A DNA stretch of 64,000 bases from Rhodobacteraceae bacterium EL53 (GCA_900313015.1 OMPR01000013.1:874079-938078); one strand, 5' to 3'. Positions 7,905 through 18,500 are shown, counted from the first letter of the stretch. Notes: generated by a model not told the origin, from the letters alone. A program made the numbers and translations.

Positions 7905-9217
7905 GCCTCGGCCTCTGCGATCAGATGGAAAAATGTGCCGGTGACATGGCCCCGAACAGATCCGGTTTGCGGACCTTCGGCCCCTTCCGCGTCAAAGACG
8001 CGGGCAAGTGGCGGATCGGGCTGTTCCAGGATCGAGGAATAGTGGAATTCATGACCACGCAAAGCAGCACCAACGGAAAATCCGGGCATCGGCGCGACCA
8101 ATTCGGCCTTGCGATACCCCAGATTAAATTTGCGCTTTTCATAAGAGGTGACCAAGCCCAACAGACCCGCCATCCGATGACGTGTGCCGTCCTTGTCTAC
8201 CAGCCCTTCGCCAAGGGCCATATACCCCCCACATTCGCCGTGTACGGGTTTGGTTTCGGCATGTGTGCGCAACCCGGTCAAGAATGTTTCTGCGGCCGCC
8301 AATGTCCCGGCGTGAAGTTCTGGATAGCCACCGGGCAACCATACCAGATCGGCGTCCGGGGCAGGGGCTTCATTCGCCAAGGGCGAAAACGGTAGGATCT
8401 CGGCCCCGGCGTCGCGCCATCCCTTAAGCAAATGCGGATAGGTGAAAGAGAACGCAGCATCGTGCGCCAAAGCGATCCGTTGCGCGGGTGGGCGCGGCAG
8501 CGCGGCCGACGATGGCCCTACAGGGCCTGAGGAGGCCGCCGCCTTGATCGCATCCAAATCGACATGGTCGCGCAAGAACGTCGCATAGCCTGCGATGGCG
8601 GCTTCCAGATCAGGATGTTCGACGGCTTGGATCAAACCCAAATGCCGTTCAGGCAATGCCAGATCGCCACGGCGGGGCAACACACCCAACACAGGCAGGC
8701 CAGCGCGTTCCATGCCCAACCGGGTCAGGCGTTCGTGGCGCGGGCTAGCGCAGCGGTTCAGGATCACGCCGGCAAATGGCAGATCCGGGTTGTACATCCG
8801 AAACCCGAGCGCGGTCGCGGCGGCTGATTGGGCCTGCCCACCAACGTCCAGAACCAGAACAACCGGCCATCCCATGCGCAGAGCAGTTTCAGCGCTGGTG
8901 CCATGGCCCACAGCGCCGGGTTTAGCGACCCCGTCAAACAGCCCCATGGATCCTTCGGCCACAACGATGTCTGCGCCAGCGGCCTGTGCAGAAATCGCGT
9001 TCAGCAAGTCTTCGCCCATCGCCCAGCTGTCAATATTGAACGACGGCCGTTTGGCTGCTGCCAGATGGAACGCAGGGTCGATGTAATCCGGCCCGCTTTT
9101 GAACGGCTGAACCGCCATCCCATCTTCGGCCAAGGCCCGCAACAGGCCCAGCATCACGGTTGTTTTCCCCGTCCCCGAGGACGGCGCTGAAATCAATAGT
9201 CCGGGGGGGTTAGTCAT
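7901..9217 (-). CDS. cobB: Hydrogenobyrinate/cobyrinate a,c-diamide synthase CobB
   Basis: A protein of 438 aa. CobB uses ATP and glutamine to amidate the a and c side chains. The N-terminal dethiobiotin-synthetase-like domain has a P-loop at about residues 10-20 ([11 protein letters not shown]) and the [10 protein letters not shown] motif. The C-terminal class I glutamine amidotransferase domain has its catalytic Cys at about residue 329 (H-G-E-C-G-G-Y) and a His near the C-terminus (G-H-E-F-H-Y-S). The ATG at 9217 overlaps the cobM stop by 8 nt and gives the usual family length; a further ATG lies two codons upstream, and the frame is open to 9337. Confidence 0.95.
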   Translation of the reverse strand: MTNPPGLLISAPSSGTGKTTVMLGLLRALAEDGMAVQPFKSGPDYIDPAFHLAAAKRPSFNIDSWAMGEDLLNAISAQAAGADIVVAEGSMGLFDGVAKPGAVGHGTSAETALRMGWPVVLVLDVGGQAQSAAATALGFRMYNPDLPFAGVILNRCASPRHERLTRLGMERAGLPVLGVLPRRGDLALPERHLGLIQAVEHPDLEAAIAGYATFLRDHVDLDAIKAAASSGPVGPSSAALPRPPAQRIALAHDAAFSFTYPHLLKGWRDAGAEILPFSPLANEAPAPDADLVWLPGGYPELHAGTLAAAETFLTGLRTHAETKPVHGECGGYMALGEGLVDKDGTRHRMAGLLGLVTSYEKRKFNLGYRKAELVAPMPGFSVGAALRGHEFHYSSILEQPDPPLARVFDAEGAEGPQTGSVRGHVTGTFFHLIAEAEA

Positions 9218-10004
9218 CGCCATGGCTCCAGCTCGACCATGGGCTCTCGGCGCTTTGTGGGCGATACCGACGGTCATAATCTTTTGAATACAAGCAGCTT
9301 TCAGAGAACCCTTCGCCTGCCAAGGCAGGACCAACAAGGATCAGCGCGGTGCGCGAGATACTTTCGTCAAGTGAGTCTTTCAATGTCTCCAATGTGGCCC
9401 GGATGATCTGTTCATCTGGCCAGCTGGCACGATAGACCACGGCTACCGGGCAGTCCGCGCCATACGCAGGGGTCAAATCTGCAATCACTGTGTCCAGATT
9501 GCCAATCGACAGGTGGATCGCCAGTGTTGCGCCCGTCGCCGCAAAATTGCTGAGGGTCTCGCCCTCAGGCATAGATGACGCGCGCCCCGGGGTACGGGTC
9601 AGGACGACGGATTGCGCCAAACCGGGCAGGGTCAGCTCAGTGCCCAAAGCGGCTGCGGCTGCAGCGAACGACGGCACGCCGGGTGTGACGCTGACCGCAA
9701 TGCCTTCAGTTTTGAGCCGACGGATCTGTTCGCCCATCGCAGACCAGACCGACAGATCGCCGGAATGCAGGCGCGCAATGTCTTGGCCAGCGGCATCAGC
9801 GTCTTTGATCTCGGCCACGATTGCGTCCAAATCCATAGCTGCTGTGTTGATGATTTTCGCATCCTCGGGGCAATGGCTCAGGATTTCATCAGGAACCAAA
9901 GATCCAGCATACAGGCAGACGGGGCACGCCGCGATGATATCACGCCCACGCAGGGTCAAAAGATCGGCGGCACCGGGTCCGGCACCAATGAAATGAACAG
10001 TCAT
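9210..10004 (-). CDS. cobM: Precorrin-4 C11-methyltransferase CobM
   Basis: A protein of 264 aa that methylates C-11 of precorrin-4. It opens with the methylase loop [20 protein letters not shown], followed by [12 protein letters not shown] and the family-specific [15 protein letters not shown] and [12 protein letters not shown] stretches. The ATG at 10004 overlaps the cobE stop (ATGA), and homology starts at it (M-T-V-H-F-I-G-A-G). It ends 8 nt inside cobB. It belongs to the coupled cobL-cobE-cobM-cobB-cobA-cobF block. Confidence 0.95.
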   Translation of the reverse strand: MTVHFIGAGPGAADLLTLRGRDIIAACPVCLYAGSLVPDEILSHCPEDAKIINTAAMDLDAIVAEIKDADAAGQDIARLHSGDLSVWSAMGEQIRRLKTEGIAVSVTPGVPSFAAAAAALGTELTLPGLAQSVVLTRTPGRASSMPEGETLSNFAATGATLAIHLSIGNLDTVIADLTPAYGADCPVAVVYRASWPDEQIIRATLETLKDSLDESISRTALILVGPALAGEGFSESCLYSKDYDRRYRPQSAESPWSSWSHGDD

Positions 10005-10369
10005 GAAGGGGCTCCAATTGCGACCGCACAAGTGGCAAGGCGGTCGGTCGAGATGTGTCTGGGGGAAAGCAGCCGCGCGCCAGATCCCGCGGCCGCAAGG
10101 GCCGCAGCTTCGGCGACGCTGCCGGTGCCATATGTGGCACGGCTACGCGGAGAGCAGGTGAGGGTGCGCTGCCCTGAAAGGTCGTCAGCAGCAATAAGAT
10201 GGAGTGGCAAGTTCACGGAGCGCGCAAAATCGGATAGCGCAGGATGCCCGTCTTTGTCGGCAACAGTCGCTAAATCGGTTACGACATGGTCCGCGCTGGC
10301 CAGATCATAGGCCGCTCGCAGGCTGTCAGCGCTGGCGGTTGAGGAAAACCCTAGACCCGCAACAATCAT
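10001..10369 (-). CDS. cobE: CobE, CbiG C-terminal-domain-type protein
   Basis: A protein of 122 aa matching the small CobE/CbiG-C family: [16 protein letters not shown] near the N-terminus and the closing pattern [16 protein letters not shown]. CobE is needed for efficient precorrin processing in aerobic producers, but its exact role is still unsettled; the related CbiG C-terminal domain is linked to ring contraction and lactone opening. Both ends overlap neighbours by ATGA (cobL before, cobM after). A longer open frame reaches 10486, but the ATG at 10369 is where homology begins. Confidence 0.88.
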   Translation of the reverse strand: MIVAGLGFSSTASADSLRAAYDLASADHVVTDLATVADKDGHPALSDFARSVNLPLHLIAADDLSGQRTLTCSPRSRATYGTGSVAEAAALAAAGSGARLLSPRHISTDRLATCAVAIGAPS

Positions 10370-11565
10370 AGCGTCACGCTCCACTGCACTACAGGGTATG
10401 CGGATTTCCAGCCGCGCCGTGAACCCAAGGGTGCAGAGTGCGCCAGTTCGATCCTCAGCAAGTCCCCGCCAAGTTTCCCGTGCCACAAAGCCAGCGCCGC
10501 CTCACTTTCCAAGGTGACGGCGTTGGCAGCCAGCCGCGTTCCGGCAGGCAGCGTTTCGTGCAACCAGCGCATCAGGTTTTCGTTCAATCCGCCGCCGATG
10601 AAAACAACATCGGGGGGGGGAAGCCCAACCAACGCATCCGGTGCCAGCCCGTGTACCACCTCTAAACGATCCTGCCCAAACGCATCGGCATTTCGCCGAA
10701 TGCGTTCGGCGCGATCCGCACGAGGCTCGATAGTGGTGGCCGTCACACTGGGATGGCTCATCAGCCATTCGATGCCGATAGACCCGGTGCCACCGCCAAT
10801 ATCCCACAGATGCTCGCCCTGTTGCGGGGCCAAGGCCGACAGGGTCAGCGCACGGATGGGCCGTTTGGTGATCTGCCCGTCCGTTTCAAACAAAGTGTCC
10901 GGTATGCCGCTGGCCTTGGGGATGCTTGCCCCGGATCCATCGAGGTCCAACCCAACGCAAACCAGATGGGCGATGTCATCAAATCCAAGGGCTTGCGCTG
11001 TCCCCTGTCGCACGCGTTCACGGGGGCCACCGAGGGCCTCCATCACATGCAGTGTCGTGTCGCCAAATCCCAACGCCGTCAGCCATTCCGCTAGATCAAG
11101 CACCGCAGTCCCATCACGCAGCAACACAATCGCCCGGACACCGCGCGCCAGATGGGGCCGCAAGCGCGCCAAGGGGGCTGCGTGCAATCCCATAGTCAAA
11201 GTTTGCTCCAACGGCCAAGCAAGACGCGCGGCGGCCAAAGAAAAGGTCGATGGACCGGGCAAGGCGGTCCACTCATCAGGCGCCAGATTGCGCGCAATCA
11301 CAGACCCCGCGCCAAACCAAAACGGATCACCCGAGGCCAGAACAACGGTTTTCTTCCCCCGCAGATCCAGCAGTTTCTCGAACCCATCCACATAGGGAAC
11401 AGGCCATTCAATCCGGTCCTGTGTTCCGTGCGGAACCAGAGACAGATGCCGGGGCGGGGCCATGATGACCTCTGCGTCGTCCAGCACTTGACGGCTTGCG
11501 GGGGACAGGCCATCCAGTCCATCTTCGCCCAACCCAATTACGGACAGCCACGGAGCGTTACCCAT
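10366..11565 (-). CDS. cobL: Precorrin-6B C5,15-methyltransferase (decarboxylating) CobL
   Basis: A protein of 399 aa that fuses two methyltransferases. The N-terminal CbiE-like domain has V-I-G-L-G-E-D-G-L-D-G-L and L-A-S-G-D-P-F-W-F-G. The C-terminal CbiT-like domain has a Rossmann motif (L-W-D-I-G-G-G-T-G-S-I-G-I-E-W-L). It methylates C-5 and C-15 and decarboxylates the C-12 side chain. The ATG at 11565 is fixed by homology that starts within six residues. This start codon shares two bases with the divergent cobK ATG (CATG at 11563-11566). Its AGGAG ribosome site lies at plus 11573-11577, inside cobK codons. It ends with an ATGA overlap into cobE. Confidence 0.93.
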   Translation of the reverse strand: MGNAPWLSVIGLGEDGLDGLSPASRQVLDDAEVIMAPPRHLSLVPHGTQDRIEWPVPYVDGFEKLLDLRGKKTVVLASGDPFWFGAGSVIARNLAPDEWTALPGPSTFSLAAARLAWPLEQTLTMGLHAAPLARLRPHLARGVRAIVLLRDGTAVLDLAEWLTALGFGDTTLHVMEALGGPRERVRQGTAQALGFDDIAHLVCVGLDLDGSGASIPKASGIPDTLFETDGQITKRPIRALTLSALAPQQGEHLWDIGGGTGSIGIEWLMSHPSVTATTIEPRADRAERIRRNADAFGQDRLEVVHGLAPDALVGLPPPDVVFIGGGLNENLMRWLHETLPAGTRLAANAVTLESEAALALWHGKLGGDLLRIELAHSAPLGSRRGWKSAYPVVQWSVTL

Positions 11566-12295
11566 GTCCCATCTCCTGATTCTTGGCGGCACCACCGAAG
11601 CCAACGCCTTGGCCAAAGCTGTGTGCGAACAGGAGGTGAATGCCACTTATTCTTACGCGGGACGTGTGGAAAGCCCGCGCCCGCAACCCTTGCCGACGCG
11701 GGTCGGCGGGTTTGGTGGGGCCGATGGGCTGACGCGCTACATCACGGAAAACGCGGTGACCCATGTCGTTGATGCCACCCATCCCTTTGCCGCGCAAATG
11801 AGCCGGAACGCGGCCAAGGCGTGCGCCCAGACGGGAATTGCGCTCGCTGCGCTGACCCGTCCCGCATGGCAAGGCGGCGCAGGCGACACCTGGCAGCACG
11901 TGGCGGATATTCCAGCAGCGGTTGCGGCGTTGCAGGGCGCGTCCCAGCGGGTGTTCCTTGCTGTTGGCCGGATGCACCTGAAAGAGTTTGCCGCGCAGCC
12001 CCAGCATGACTATCTGCTGCGTCTGGTGGATGAGCCCGGCAGTGTCCCGATGCCCAAGGCCCAGATTGTAGTCGCGCGCGGGCCGTTCACGCTGGACGAT
12101 GATGTCGCCCTGATGCAGGCGCATAAAACCGAACTGGTCGTGTCCAAGAATGCGGGTGGCACAGGGGCGCGCGCCAAGTTGGACGCCGCGCGCCATCTTG
12201 GGCTGCCCGTGCTGATGATTGACCGACCCGTTGTCCCGCAAAGGACCGAGCTGGCAACCACCACGCAAATCTTGGACTGGCTGGCTCATTCCTGA
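11564..12295 (+). CDS. cobK: Precorrin-6A reductase CobK, opposite strand within the cob cluster
   Basis: A protein of 243 aa that reduces precorrin-6A to dihydroprecorrin-6 with NADPH. Family marks are L-I-L-G-G-T-T-E-A near residue 5, Y-A-G-R-V, T-H-V-V-D-A-T-H-P-F-A-A-Q-M-S and the late V-V-S-K-N-A-G-G-T-G-A-R-A-K. It is the only cob gene on the plus strand. Its 5' end overlaps cobL by two bases, head to head, and its 3' end overlaps cobJ by 10 bases, tail to tail. The GGAG ribosome site is at 11552-11555, within cobL codons. A cobJ-to-cobL transcript would be antisense to the whole gene. Confidence 0.93.
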   Translation: MSHLLILGGTTEANALAKAVCEQEVNATYSYAGRVESPRPQPLPTRVGGFGGADGLTRYITENAVTHVVDATHPFAAQMSRNAAKACAQTGIALAALTRPAWQGGAGDTWQHVADIPAAVAALQGASQRVFLAVGRMHLKEFAAQPQHDYLLRLVDEPGSVPMPKAQIVVARGPFTLDDDVALMQAHKTELVVSKNAGGTGARAKLDAARHLGLPVLMIDRPVVPQRTELATTTQILDWLAHS

Positions 12296-13053
12296 GCCTG
12301 ATCTTTGGCGATGAACCGAGGGGTGTAGAGGATCGGATCGCCTTTGCGTTCGATCACTCGGGTCAGCGACGAGCCAACAATAACTATCGTGCGCATGTCC
12401 GCCATCTCTGGCGTTGCTTCGGATAGGGGCGAAATGCGCAGGGCTTCTTCATCCGTGGACACGGCACGGGCAAACAGGATCAACCGCTCTGGCTCACATT
12501 CTTCGCGTAAGATCTCTAACACGCGCTCAAACTTACCGGGACGGGATTTGGCGCGGGGATTGTAAAATGCCATGGCAAAATCAGCCTGCGCCGCAAGACG
12601 CAGTCGTTTTTCGATGGTTTCCCAAGGCTTTAGGTTATCGCTCAGATTGATGGTGCAGAAATCATGCCCCAAAGGCGCACCGGCGCGGGCGGCGGCGGCC
12701 AGCATGGCGGTGATGCCGGGTAAAACATCGATCTGCAGATCGCGCCATTCAGCGGGGCCATTGTCCACGGCTTCGAACACGGCCGATGCCATCGCAAATA
12801 CACCGGGATCACCTGACGAGACGACGACGACGCGTTTGCCTTCGCTGGCCATATGCAGCGCGTGCTGGGACCGATCGATTTCAACGCGATTGTCGCTGGC
12901 ATGCAGCGTCAAACCGGGGCGTTCGGCAATTCGAGCAACGTAGGGAATATAGCCAACAACATCGGTGGCTTGGCTTAGGGCTTCGGTCACTTCGGGTGTG
13001 ACCAGTGCCTCTTTTCCCGGGCCAAGGCCCGCGATTTTGACCCAGCCGCTCAT
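12286..13053 (-). CDS. cobJ: Precorrin-3B C17-methyltransferase CobJ
   Basis: A protein of 255 aa. CobJ methylates C-17 and drives ring contraction to precorrin-4. It has the methylase loop V-K-I-A-G-L-G-P-G at residue 5, the family marks V-V-G-Y-I-P-Y and D-N-R-V-E-I-D-R, then V-V-V-S-S-G-D-P-G-V-F-A-M-A, and later D-F-C-T-I-N-L-S-D-N-L and F-Y-N-P-R-A-K-S-R. The start overlaps the cobI stop by ATGA. The 3' end overlaps the opposite-strand cobK by 10 bases, so this is where the leading half of the minus-strand cob run meets cobK. Confidence 0.95.
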   Translation of the reverse strand: MSGWVKIAGLGPGKEALVTPEVTEALSQATDVVGYIPYVARIAERPGLTLHASDNRVEIDRSQHALHMASEGKRVVVVSSGDPGVFAMASAVFEAVDNGPAEWRDLQIDVLPGITAMLAAAARAGAPLGHDFCTINLSDNLKPWETIEKRLRLAAQADFAMAFYNPRAKSRPGKFERVLEILREECEPERLILFARAVSTDEEALRISPLSEATPEMADMRTIVIVGSSLTRVIERKGDPILYTPRFIAKDQAQE

Positions 13054-13778
13054 GGTCGCCTGCCCTGTCCGTGTACAATGATGATCGAGAAATAGGGCGT
13101 GACGCCGTCCGCGGCTTCGGACAGCTTTGTCACTGTCTGGTTTGGCATTTGCGCAAATTCAACGATCCACGCGCGATCAAACAAACCGGCGGCTGTTAGT
13201 GCGCGTTTGACCTTGTCGATATTGCGCCCGATCTTCATCACCACCAATGCGTCGGTGTCCGACATGCGCCGGGTTAGCTCCTCTTCGGGGAGCGTGCCAA
13301 CCAATACGGTCAGAACATCATCGCCCCATGTGATCGGATCGCCAGTTGCGGTCCATGCACCGGACATGCCCGTGATCGCTGGCACGACGTCGACGGGGGC
13401 GTGATCCTTTAGACGCGTGTAGAGGTGCATGAAAGAGCCGTAAAAGAACGGATCACCTTCACACAGAACAACCACATCCTCGCCCTGATCGGACAGTTCT
13501 TTCAATCGCACGGTGCAATTGGCGTAAAACGCGGCGAGCACTTCGTTATAGCGCGGATCTGTCAGTGGTATTTCGGTCGTAATCGGGTATTCCATCGGGA
13601 ATTCGATTACGTTTTCCGGCAACATTCCATCGACAATGCGACGCGCCTGACCCGATTTCCCGGCTTTGCGAAAATACGCGACGTGGCGCGCTGTGCGCAG
13701 CAGGCGGTCAGACTTGACGCTCATCAATTCTGGATTGCCAGGGCCAAGGCCCAGACCGTATATGGTTCCGCTGCTCAT
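13050..13778 (-). CDS. cobI: Precorrin-2 C20-methyltransferase CobI
   Basis: A protein of 242 aa that makes precorrin-3A. Conserved features are I-Y-G-L-G-L-G-P-G-N-P-E-L-M-S-V-K at the N-terminus, A-Y-F-R-K-A-G-K-S-G-Q-A-R-R, V-V-L-C-E-G-D-P-F-F-Y-G-S-F-M-H-L and V-P-A-I-T-G-M-S-G. The frame stays open upstream to 14039, but that extension is Arg-rich shadow of cobH; the ATG at 13778 gives the family start and an ATGA overlap with the cobH stop. It ends in an ATGA overlap with cobJ. Confidence 0.95.
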   Translation of the reverse strand: MSSGTIYGLGLGPGNPELMSVKSDRLLRTARHVAYFRKAGKSGQARRIVDGMLPENVIEFPMEYPITTEIPLTDPRYNEVLAAFYANCTVRLKELSDQGEDVVVLCEGDPFFYGSFMHLYTRLKDHAPVDVVPAITGMSGAWTATGDPITWGDDVLTVLVGTLPEEELTRRMSDTDALVVMKIGRNIDKVKRALTAAGLFDRAWIVEFAQMPNQTVTKLSEAADGVTPYFSIIIVHGQGRRP

Positions 13779-14404
13779 TCCGCACGGCTCGCGATGGCGT
13801 TGATCGCAGCAACGGTGATGGCCGAACCGCCCAAACGACCTTGAACGATGACCGAGGGAACTGGCTGTGCTTCCCACAAGGCATCTTTGGATTCGACGGC
13901 ACCGACAAACCCAACAGGGCAGCCTATGATTGCGGCGGGGCGCGGGCAGTCGGGGTCTTCTAGCATGTTCAGCAGGTGGAACAAGGCGGTGGGCGCGTTG
14001 CCGATGGCCACGACAGCGCCTTCCAGTTTGTCCCGCCACAATTCCAGCGCCGCAGCAGACCGCGTGTTGGACATCTTTTCCGCCAAAGGACGCACGCGCT
14101 CGTCATGCAGGGTGCAGATCACTTCGTTGTCCGCGGGCAGGCGAAACCGTGTCACGCCTTCTGAGACCATACGCGCATCGCAAAAGATCGGCGCACCGTT
14201 TTCCATCGCCGCGCGGGCGGATGGTACGAAATTGGGGGAAAAGTGTACGAATTCTTCGAGGCCAACCATTCCGGCCGCGTGGATCATGCGAACGGCAACT
14301 TGCTCTTCGTCGACGTCAAAGCGGGCTAGATTTGCTTCGGACCGGATTGTCGCAAAGCTCTGTTTATAGATAGCCGCGCCGTTGGTTTCATATTCATAGG
14401 GCAT
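13775..14404 (-). CDS. cobH: Precorrin-8X methylmutase CobH
   Basis: A protein of 209 aa. CobH moves the methyl group from C-11 to C-12 to give hydrogenobyrinic acid and needs no cofactor. The catalytic His is at about residue 42 (V-R-M-I-H-A-A-G-M-V-G-L). Other family motifs are F-C-D-A-R-M-V-S-E-G-V-T, I-G-N-A-P-T-A-L-F-H-L-L and I-G-C-P-V-G-F-V-G-A-V-E-S-K. The start codon shares one base with the cobG stop codon (TGATG), and the end overlaps cobI by ATGA. Confidence 0.95.
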   Translation of the reverse strand: MPYEYETNGAAIYKQSFATIRSEANLARFDVDEEQVAVRMIHAAGMVGLEEFVHFSPNFVPSARAAMENGAPIFCDARMVSEGVTRFRLPADNEVICTLHDERVRPLAEKMSNTRSAAALELWRDKLEGAVVAIGNAPTALFHLLNMLEDPDCPRPAAIIGCPVGFVGAVESKDALWEAQPVPSVIVQGRLGGSAITVAAINAIASRAE

Positions 14405-15531
14405 CAGGTCAGATCCATGCTCAATAATGTTTCGGGACTTAGGCCACGTTGGCAGGGCTCATCCCCTGCGCGGCCATGTTTTACAAGGTCAAATCGTCCC
14501 GCATGGCCCACAAGGGTCACATCAGCGGGCAATTGTCGGGCGCAGCCTTTGACACATCCAGACACGTGCAGGCTGCCAGAGGTTTTGCTGGCAAGGGCGC
14601 TGGCGATTTCTCGGGTTGCGACTTGGGCCTGCGGGCAGAAAGGCGCACCGGGGCAGGCGTCGGTTGTCAGTAGCGGATCGTTTGGCGCCGAGACAAAGGC
14701 ATTTGTATCAACTGGTTTACCGCCCTCTAGCAACACAAGCCGCCAAGGGGTGACACGCAGGGCGCTTGCGCTGCTTTGTTGTATGAGGTCGCTTAGTGCC
14801 TGTGCGGGCAACGCCCCAAAGGGTGCGCCGTACACTGGGCCTAGCTTCGTCATGCCGGGGGACATCTTGGCGTCGGGGGCATTGGGGGCAGTGCCTTGCC
14901 AAATGTTTGGCAGAGTAATGTTTCGCACCAAAGGGGCCATGCGCCGGGCATCTTGGGTGTGATTTTGGGCAAACCAATGGGTCAGCTCGATCAGCTTATT
15001 GATCGCCTCGGTTTGGCTCACTAAGCGTCCGGTGTCTGTTCCGTCAGCCCGCAAGATCAGTCCATCATCAGAGCGTTCCAAGCGGATGTCTGCTGAGTAT
15101 TCGGTCATCACAGGCGCGGGCCCAGTATCCACCGCAAACCCAAATTTAGCTGGAATATCGGGCAGCTCTGCCAATCGATCAGTCAGTTCTGATACCAGTT
15201 GGACGGTCAAATCCCCTTGGTCGTATAGCGGAGAGACCAGAATGTTGCGTTTGCGTTCGATCCCGGGCTCTTGATCCAACAGATCAAGAGCAGCCAAGTC
15301 GGCCAACATTGGTTGATGATCTGCCTCTGAAACACCGCGCACCTGCAGATTGGCGCGGTTTGTCAGATCAATCGTTCCGTTGCCATAGGTCTGAGCCACC
15401 TTGCACAGACCAAGGACCTGATCCGAAGTTAGGCGCGCCACGCGCGGACGCACTCGGACAACCAATCCATCGCCCGACATCATCGGTCTATGCGCGCTGG
15501 GGCACCAGCCACGGACCAGTGGCGCGCTCAC
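14404..15531 (-). CDS. cobG: Precorrin-3B synthase CobG (Fe-S monooxygenase)
   Basis: A protein of 375 aa of the nitrite/sulfite reductase-like fold. CobG hydroxylates precorrin-3A with molecular oxygen, the step that marks the aerobic pathway. Four Cys residues for the 4Fe-4S cluster are visible in T-D-A-C-P-G-A-P-F-C and S-G-C-V-K-G-C-A-R-Q. The N-terminus R-G-W-C-P-S-A-H-R-P-M-M-S-G-D-G-L-V-V-R-V-R-P is typical. I choose the GTG at 15531, which overlaps the cobN stop as GTGA, the same coupling style as its neighbours; an ATG at 15579 would add 16 codons inside cobN. Confidence 0.92.
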   Translation of the reverse strand: MSAPLVRGWCPSAHRPMMSGDGLVVRVRPRVARLTSDQVLGLCKVAQTYGNGTIDLTNRANLQVRGVSEADHQPMLADLAALDLLDQEPGIERKRNILVSPLYDQGDLTVQLVSELTDRLAELPDIPAKFGFAVDTGPAPVMTEYSADIRLERSDDGLILRADGTDTGRLVSQTEAINKLIELTHWFAQNHTQDARRMAPLVRNITLPNIWQGTAPNAPDAKMSPGMTKLGPVYGAPFGALPAQALSDLIQQSSASALRVTPWRLVLLEGGKPVDTNAFVSAPNDPLLTTDACPGAPFCPQAQVATREIASALASKTSGSLHVSGCVKGCARQLPADVTLVGHAGRFDLVKHGRAGDEPCQRGLSPETLLSMDLT

Positions 15532-18500
15532 AACAGCCCCTCCATCTCGGCCCGCAGGGAATTGCGGCGTGTGTCCCACAAACCGGCCTCGTACAGGGCG
15601 CGGAATTTGTCCTGCATCGCTTCAAAGGCTTGTGGATTGGCATTTTTCAGGAACTCTTCGACCTCTGGATTGCCAAGGGTGGCATCGTGGTAAAGATCGA
15701 ACAAATGCGGCGCGACAGTGCCGGATAGATGCGCGAACGAGGCCATGTGGTCCAACGTTGCGGCGATTTCGGCAGCCCCTCGGAACCCATGGCGCTGCAT
15801 GCCACCGATCCAAGCAGGGTTGGCGGCGCGCGCACGCACAACGCGTGCGATTTCTTCTGGCAAAGTCCGGGCACGAGGAGTGTCAGGGTTGGTATTTTCC
15901 AAGTGATAAAGCTGGGCTTTGCCGCCGGTCACTTTCTTAGCAGCTGAAAATCCAGCCTCGTGCGTTGCATAATCGTTCGCCAGCAAGAGATCGGTTTCAG
16001 TCAAATCTTGCAGGTGGACAAAACTGTCAGCTTTGGCGACACGATCGGTGATACCATCCAGATCTTGGGCGATATTTTCACCTTCGAGGGCAAAGGAACT
16101 GGCGTTTAGCCAAGCTTGCCCTGCGGCGACGCGCGCCTCTTCGGTGAATGTCTCGCTGAGTTCCCCCATGCCCACGCCATAGCTGCCCGGAGCGGGTCCG
16201 TAGACGCGCGCGGCAGGGGATTGCCCGGCGTAAGGATTCCAATCTGCGGCTTCGTCACGGGCGCACAGCGCGCGTACGGCGCGACCATAGAGGGCCGACA
16301 AGGTCGGGAATACATCGCGGAACAGACCCGACACACGCAGAGTTACATCCAAACGGGGGCGATCCAAATCCGTGATCGGCAACACCTCGATACCCGAAAC
16401 ACGTTCTGAACCTTTGTCCCAGACAGGTTTGACCCCAAGCAAATGCAAGGCCATCGCGAATTCTTCGCCAGCGGTGCGCATGGTTGCAGACCCCCAGAGA
16501 TCAACAATCAAGCCCTTGGGGTAATCGCCCTCTTCCTGCAGGTGGCGACGCACCAATTCTTCGGCCAATTTGACACCTTGGGTATAGGCGGAACGTGTCG
16601 GGACGGATCGTGGGTCGGTTGTGAACAGATTGCGCCCGGTTGGCAGCACATCACTTCGCCCGCGATAGGGGGAACCCGAGGGGCCAGCCTCGATCCGCTT
16701 TCCGGCAAGGGCATTCAATAAACCAGTGCGTTCGGCATCTGCCGAAGGGGTGGGGTCAAAGTTGCCAACAACCTCGGGAACGCGGCCATAAATGTGCAAG
16801 CCATCGCCGAACTGGCTTTCCTTGATGTCACAGACAAACCGGTCGATGCGAGTCAGTGCCTCAGCCAATGAAGTAGCGCTGTCCAATCCCAGATCCTGCT
16901 CCAAGCCAATGGCTTGTGCTTCGCTTCGGATATCGGCTTGCAGGCGGTCACGCCGCTTGGGATCCAGCCCATCCGCGTTTGAGAATTCGTCTAACAGCGT
17001 TTCGAGCCGCACCATCTTGTCGGGTGTTCCGCTTTCGCGCAGGGCCGGTGGAATATGTCCCAAGGTCACGGCACCAATGCGGCGTTTGGCTTGCGCGGCC
17101 TCGCCGGGGTCATTGACGATAAAGGGATAGATAACGGGCAAATCACCAACCAAAGCTTCGGGCCAGCAATCGTTTGACAACGCAACTGACTTTCCGGGAA
17201 GCCATTCCAAGGTGCCATGTGCCCCCATGTGGATCAGGGCATCTGCGTGCTGCGCATGCCGGAGCCAAAGGTAAAACGCGACGTATCCATGACGGGGCGT
17301 GCGCGACAGGTCGTGGTATTCATCCTCGCGCAATTTTGGCGTGCCGCGTTCGGGTTGCAGTGCCACGATGGCTTTGCCACGTAGGGTCGCGTTGAAGTGG
17401 AATGCCTCTTGCGAAAACGCAGGATCATTCTGAAAATCACCCCATACATCGTGCAGATTTTGGCGTAACTGTGGTGGCAATGTGGCAAGAGCTTGGCTGT
17501 ACTCTGCTGCGGGCCATGAAATGGTCTTTTTTTGCAGTTCTTCGTGGAATGCGCCATCTGCGTGGGTTTTGTACCCTTTTTCTTGCAGGTCTGTCAGGGC
17601 AGCTTCGGCTGATGCCAAGGCATCCAAACCCACCGCGTGGGCCATCTGCCAGACTTTACCGGGGTAGGTCGAAAGGACCAGCACTGGGGTGATCTCGGCT
17701 TTAGGTTTGATGCCAAGTCGTATCCAGCCGGACACCCGGTTCACAACCGTTTCAATGCGCTCCTGTTCTGGGCGGTGCGCAAAGCGAGAATATTCCAGCT
17801 GGGGATCGCGTTTACCGGGTTCCTTGAACGAAACGATACCAGCAGTGATGCGGCCGTCCACTTCGGGTAAAACCACGTGCATGGCCAGATCTGCCGGGGA
17901 CAGGCCGCGTTCCGCTTCGGCCCAGGCTTTGCGGCGTGACGTGGCGAGCGCGACCTGAAATACAGGGACTCCAGCCGCATCTAGCGGAGATGTTCCCTTG
18001 GCCCCTTTGCCAGAAAACGCGGTGGCATTGACGATCGCCGCAGGGGACAGGGCAACGACCTGCTCCGCCAGCCATTTGGCTGATTTGGGTGCTTTGAGGG
18101 AGGGAGCAAACAGGCCGACCGCCTCATACCCGCGGGCGCGAAAGGCACGAATGACGGCGGCAATTGGCGCGGTATCCGCAGCAGTTAAATAGGCCCGGTA
18201 AAAGCTGACCAACACACGGGGTTTGTCGCCCTGAAATGCAGTTTCGGGGGCAATCACACCCCGATCCGGGCACCAGGCACCGCATTCAGGCAGGGATTTG
18301 GACCCCATCACCGGCTTGGCATAAAGCCCGGTCGCAAGCGCCATTTGCGCCAGTGCAGCCTGTGCCGCGACTTCGCCGCCCGTGTCGCACAAATGCGCCA
18401 GGCGTCGCAGGGTCGAGACGGGCAGGGTTGAATAATCATCCAGACGGGTATCTTCGCGCCCATCCGCTGGCAGAACCGCCAACGCCAACCCTTTAGATTG

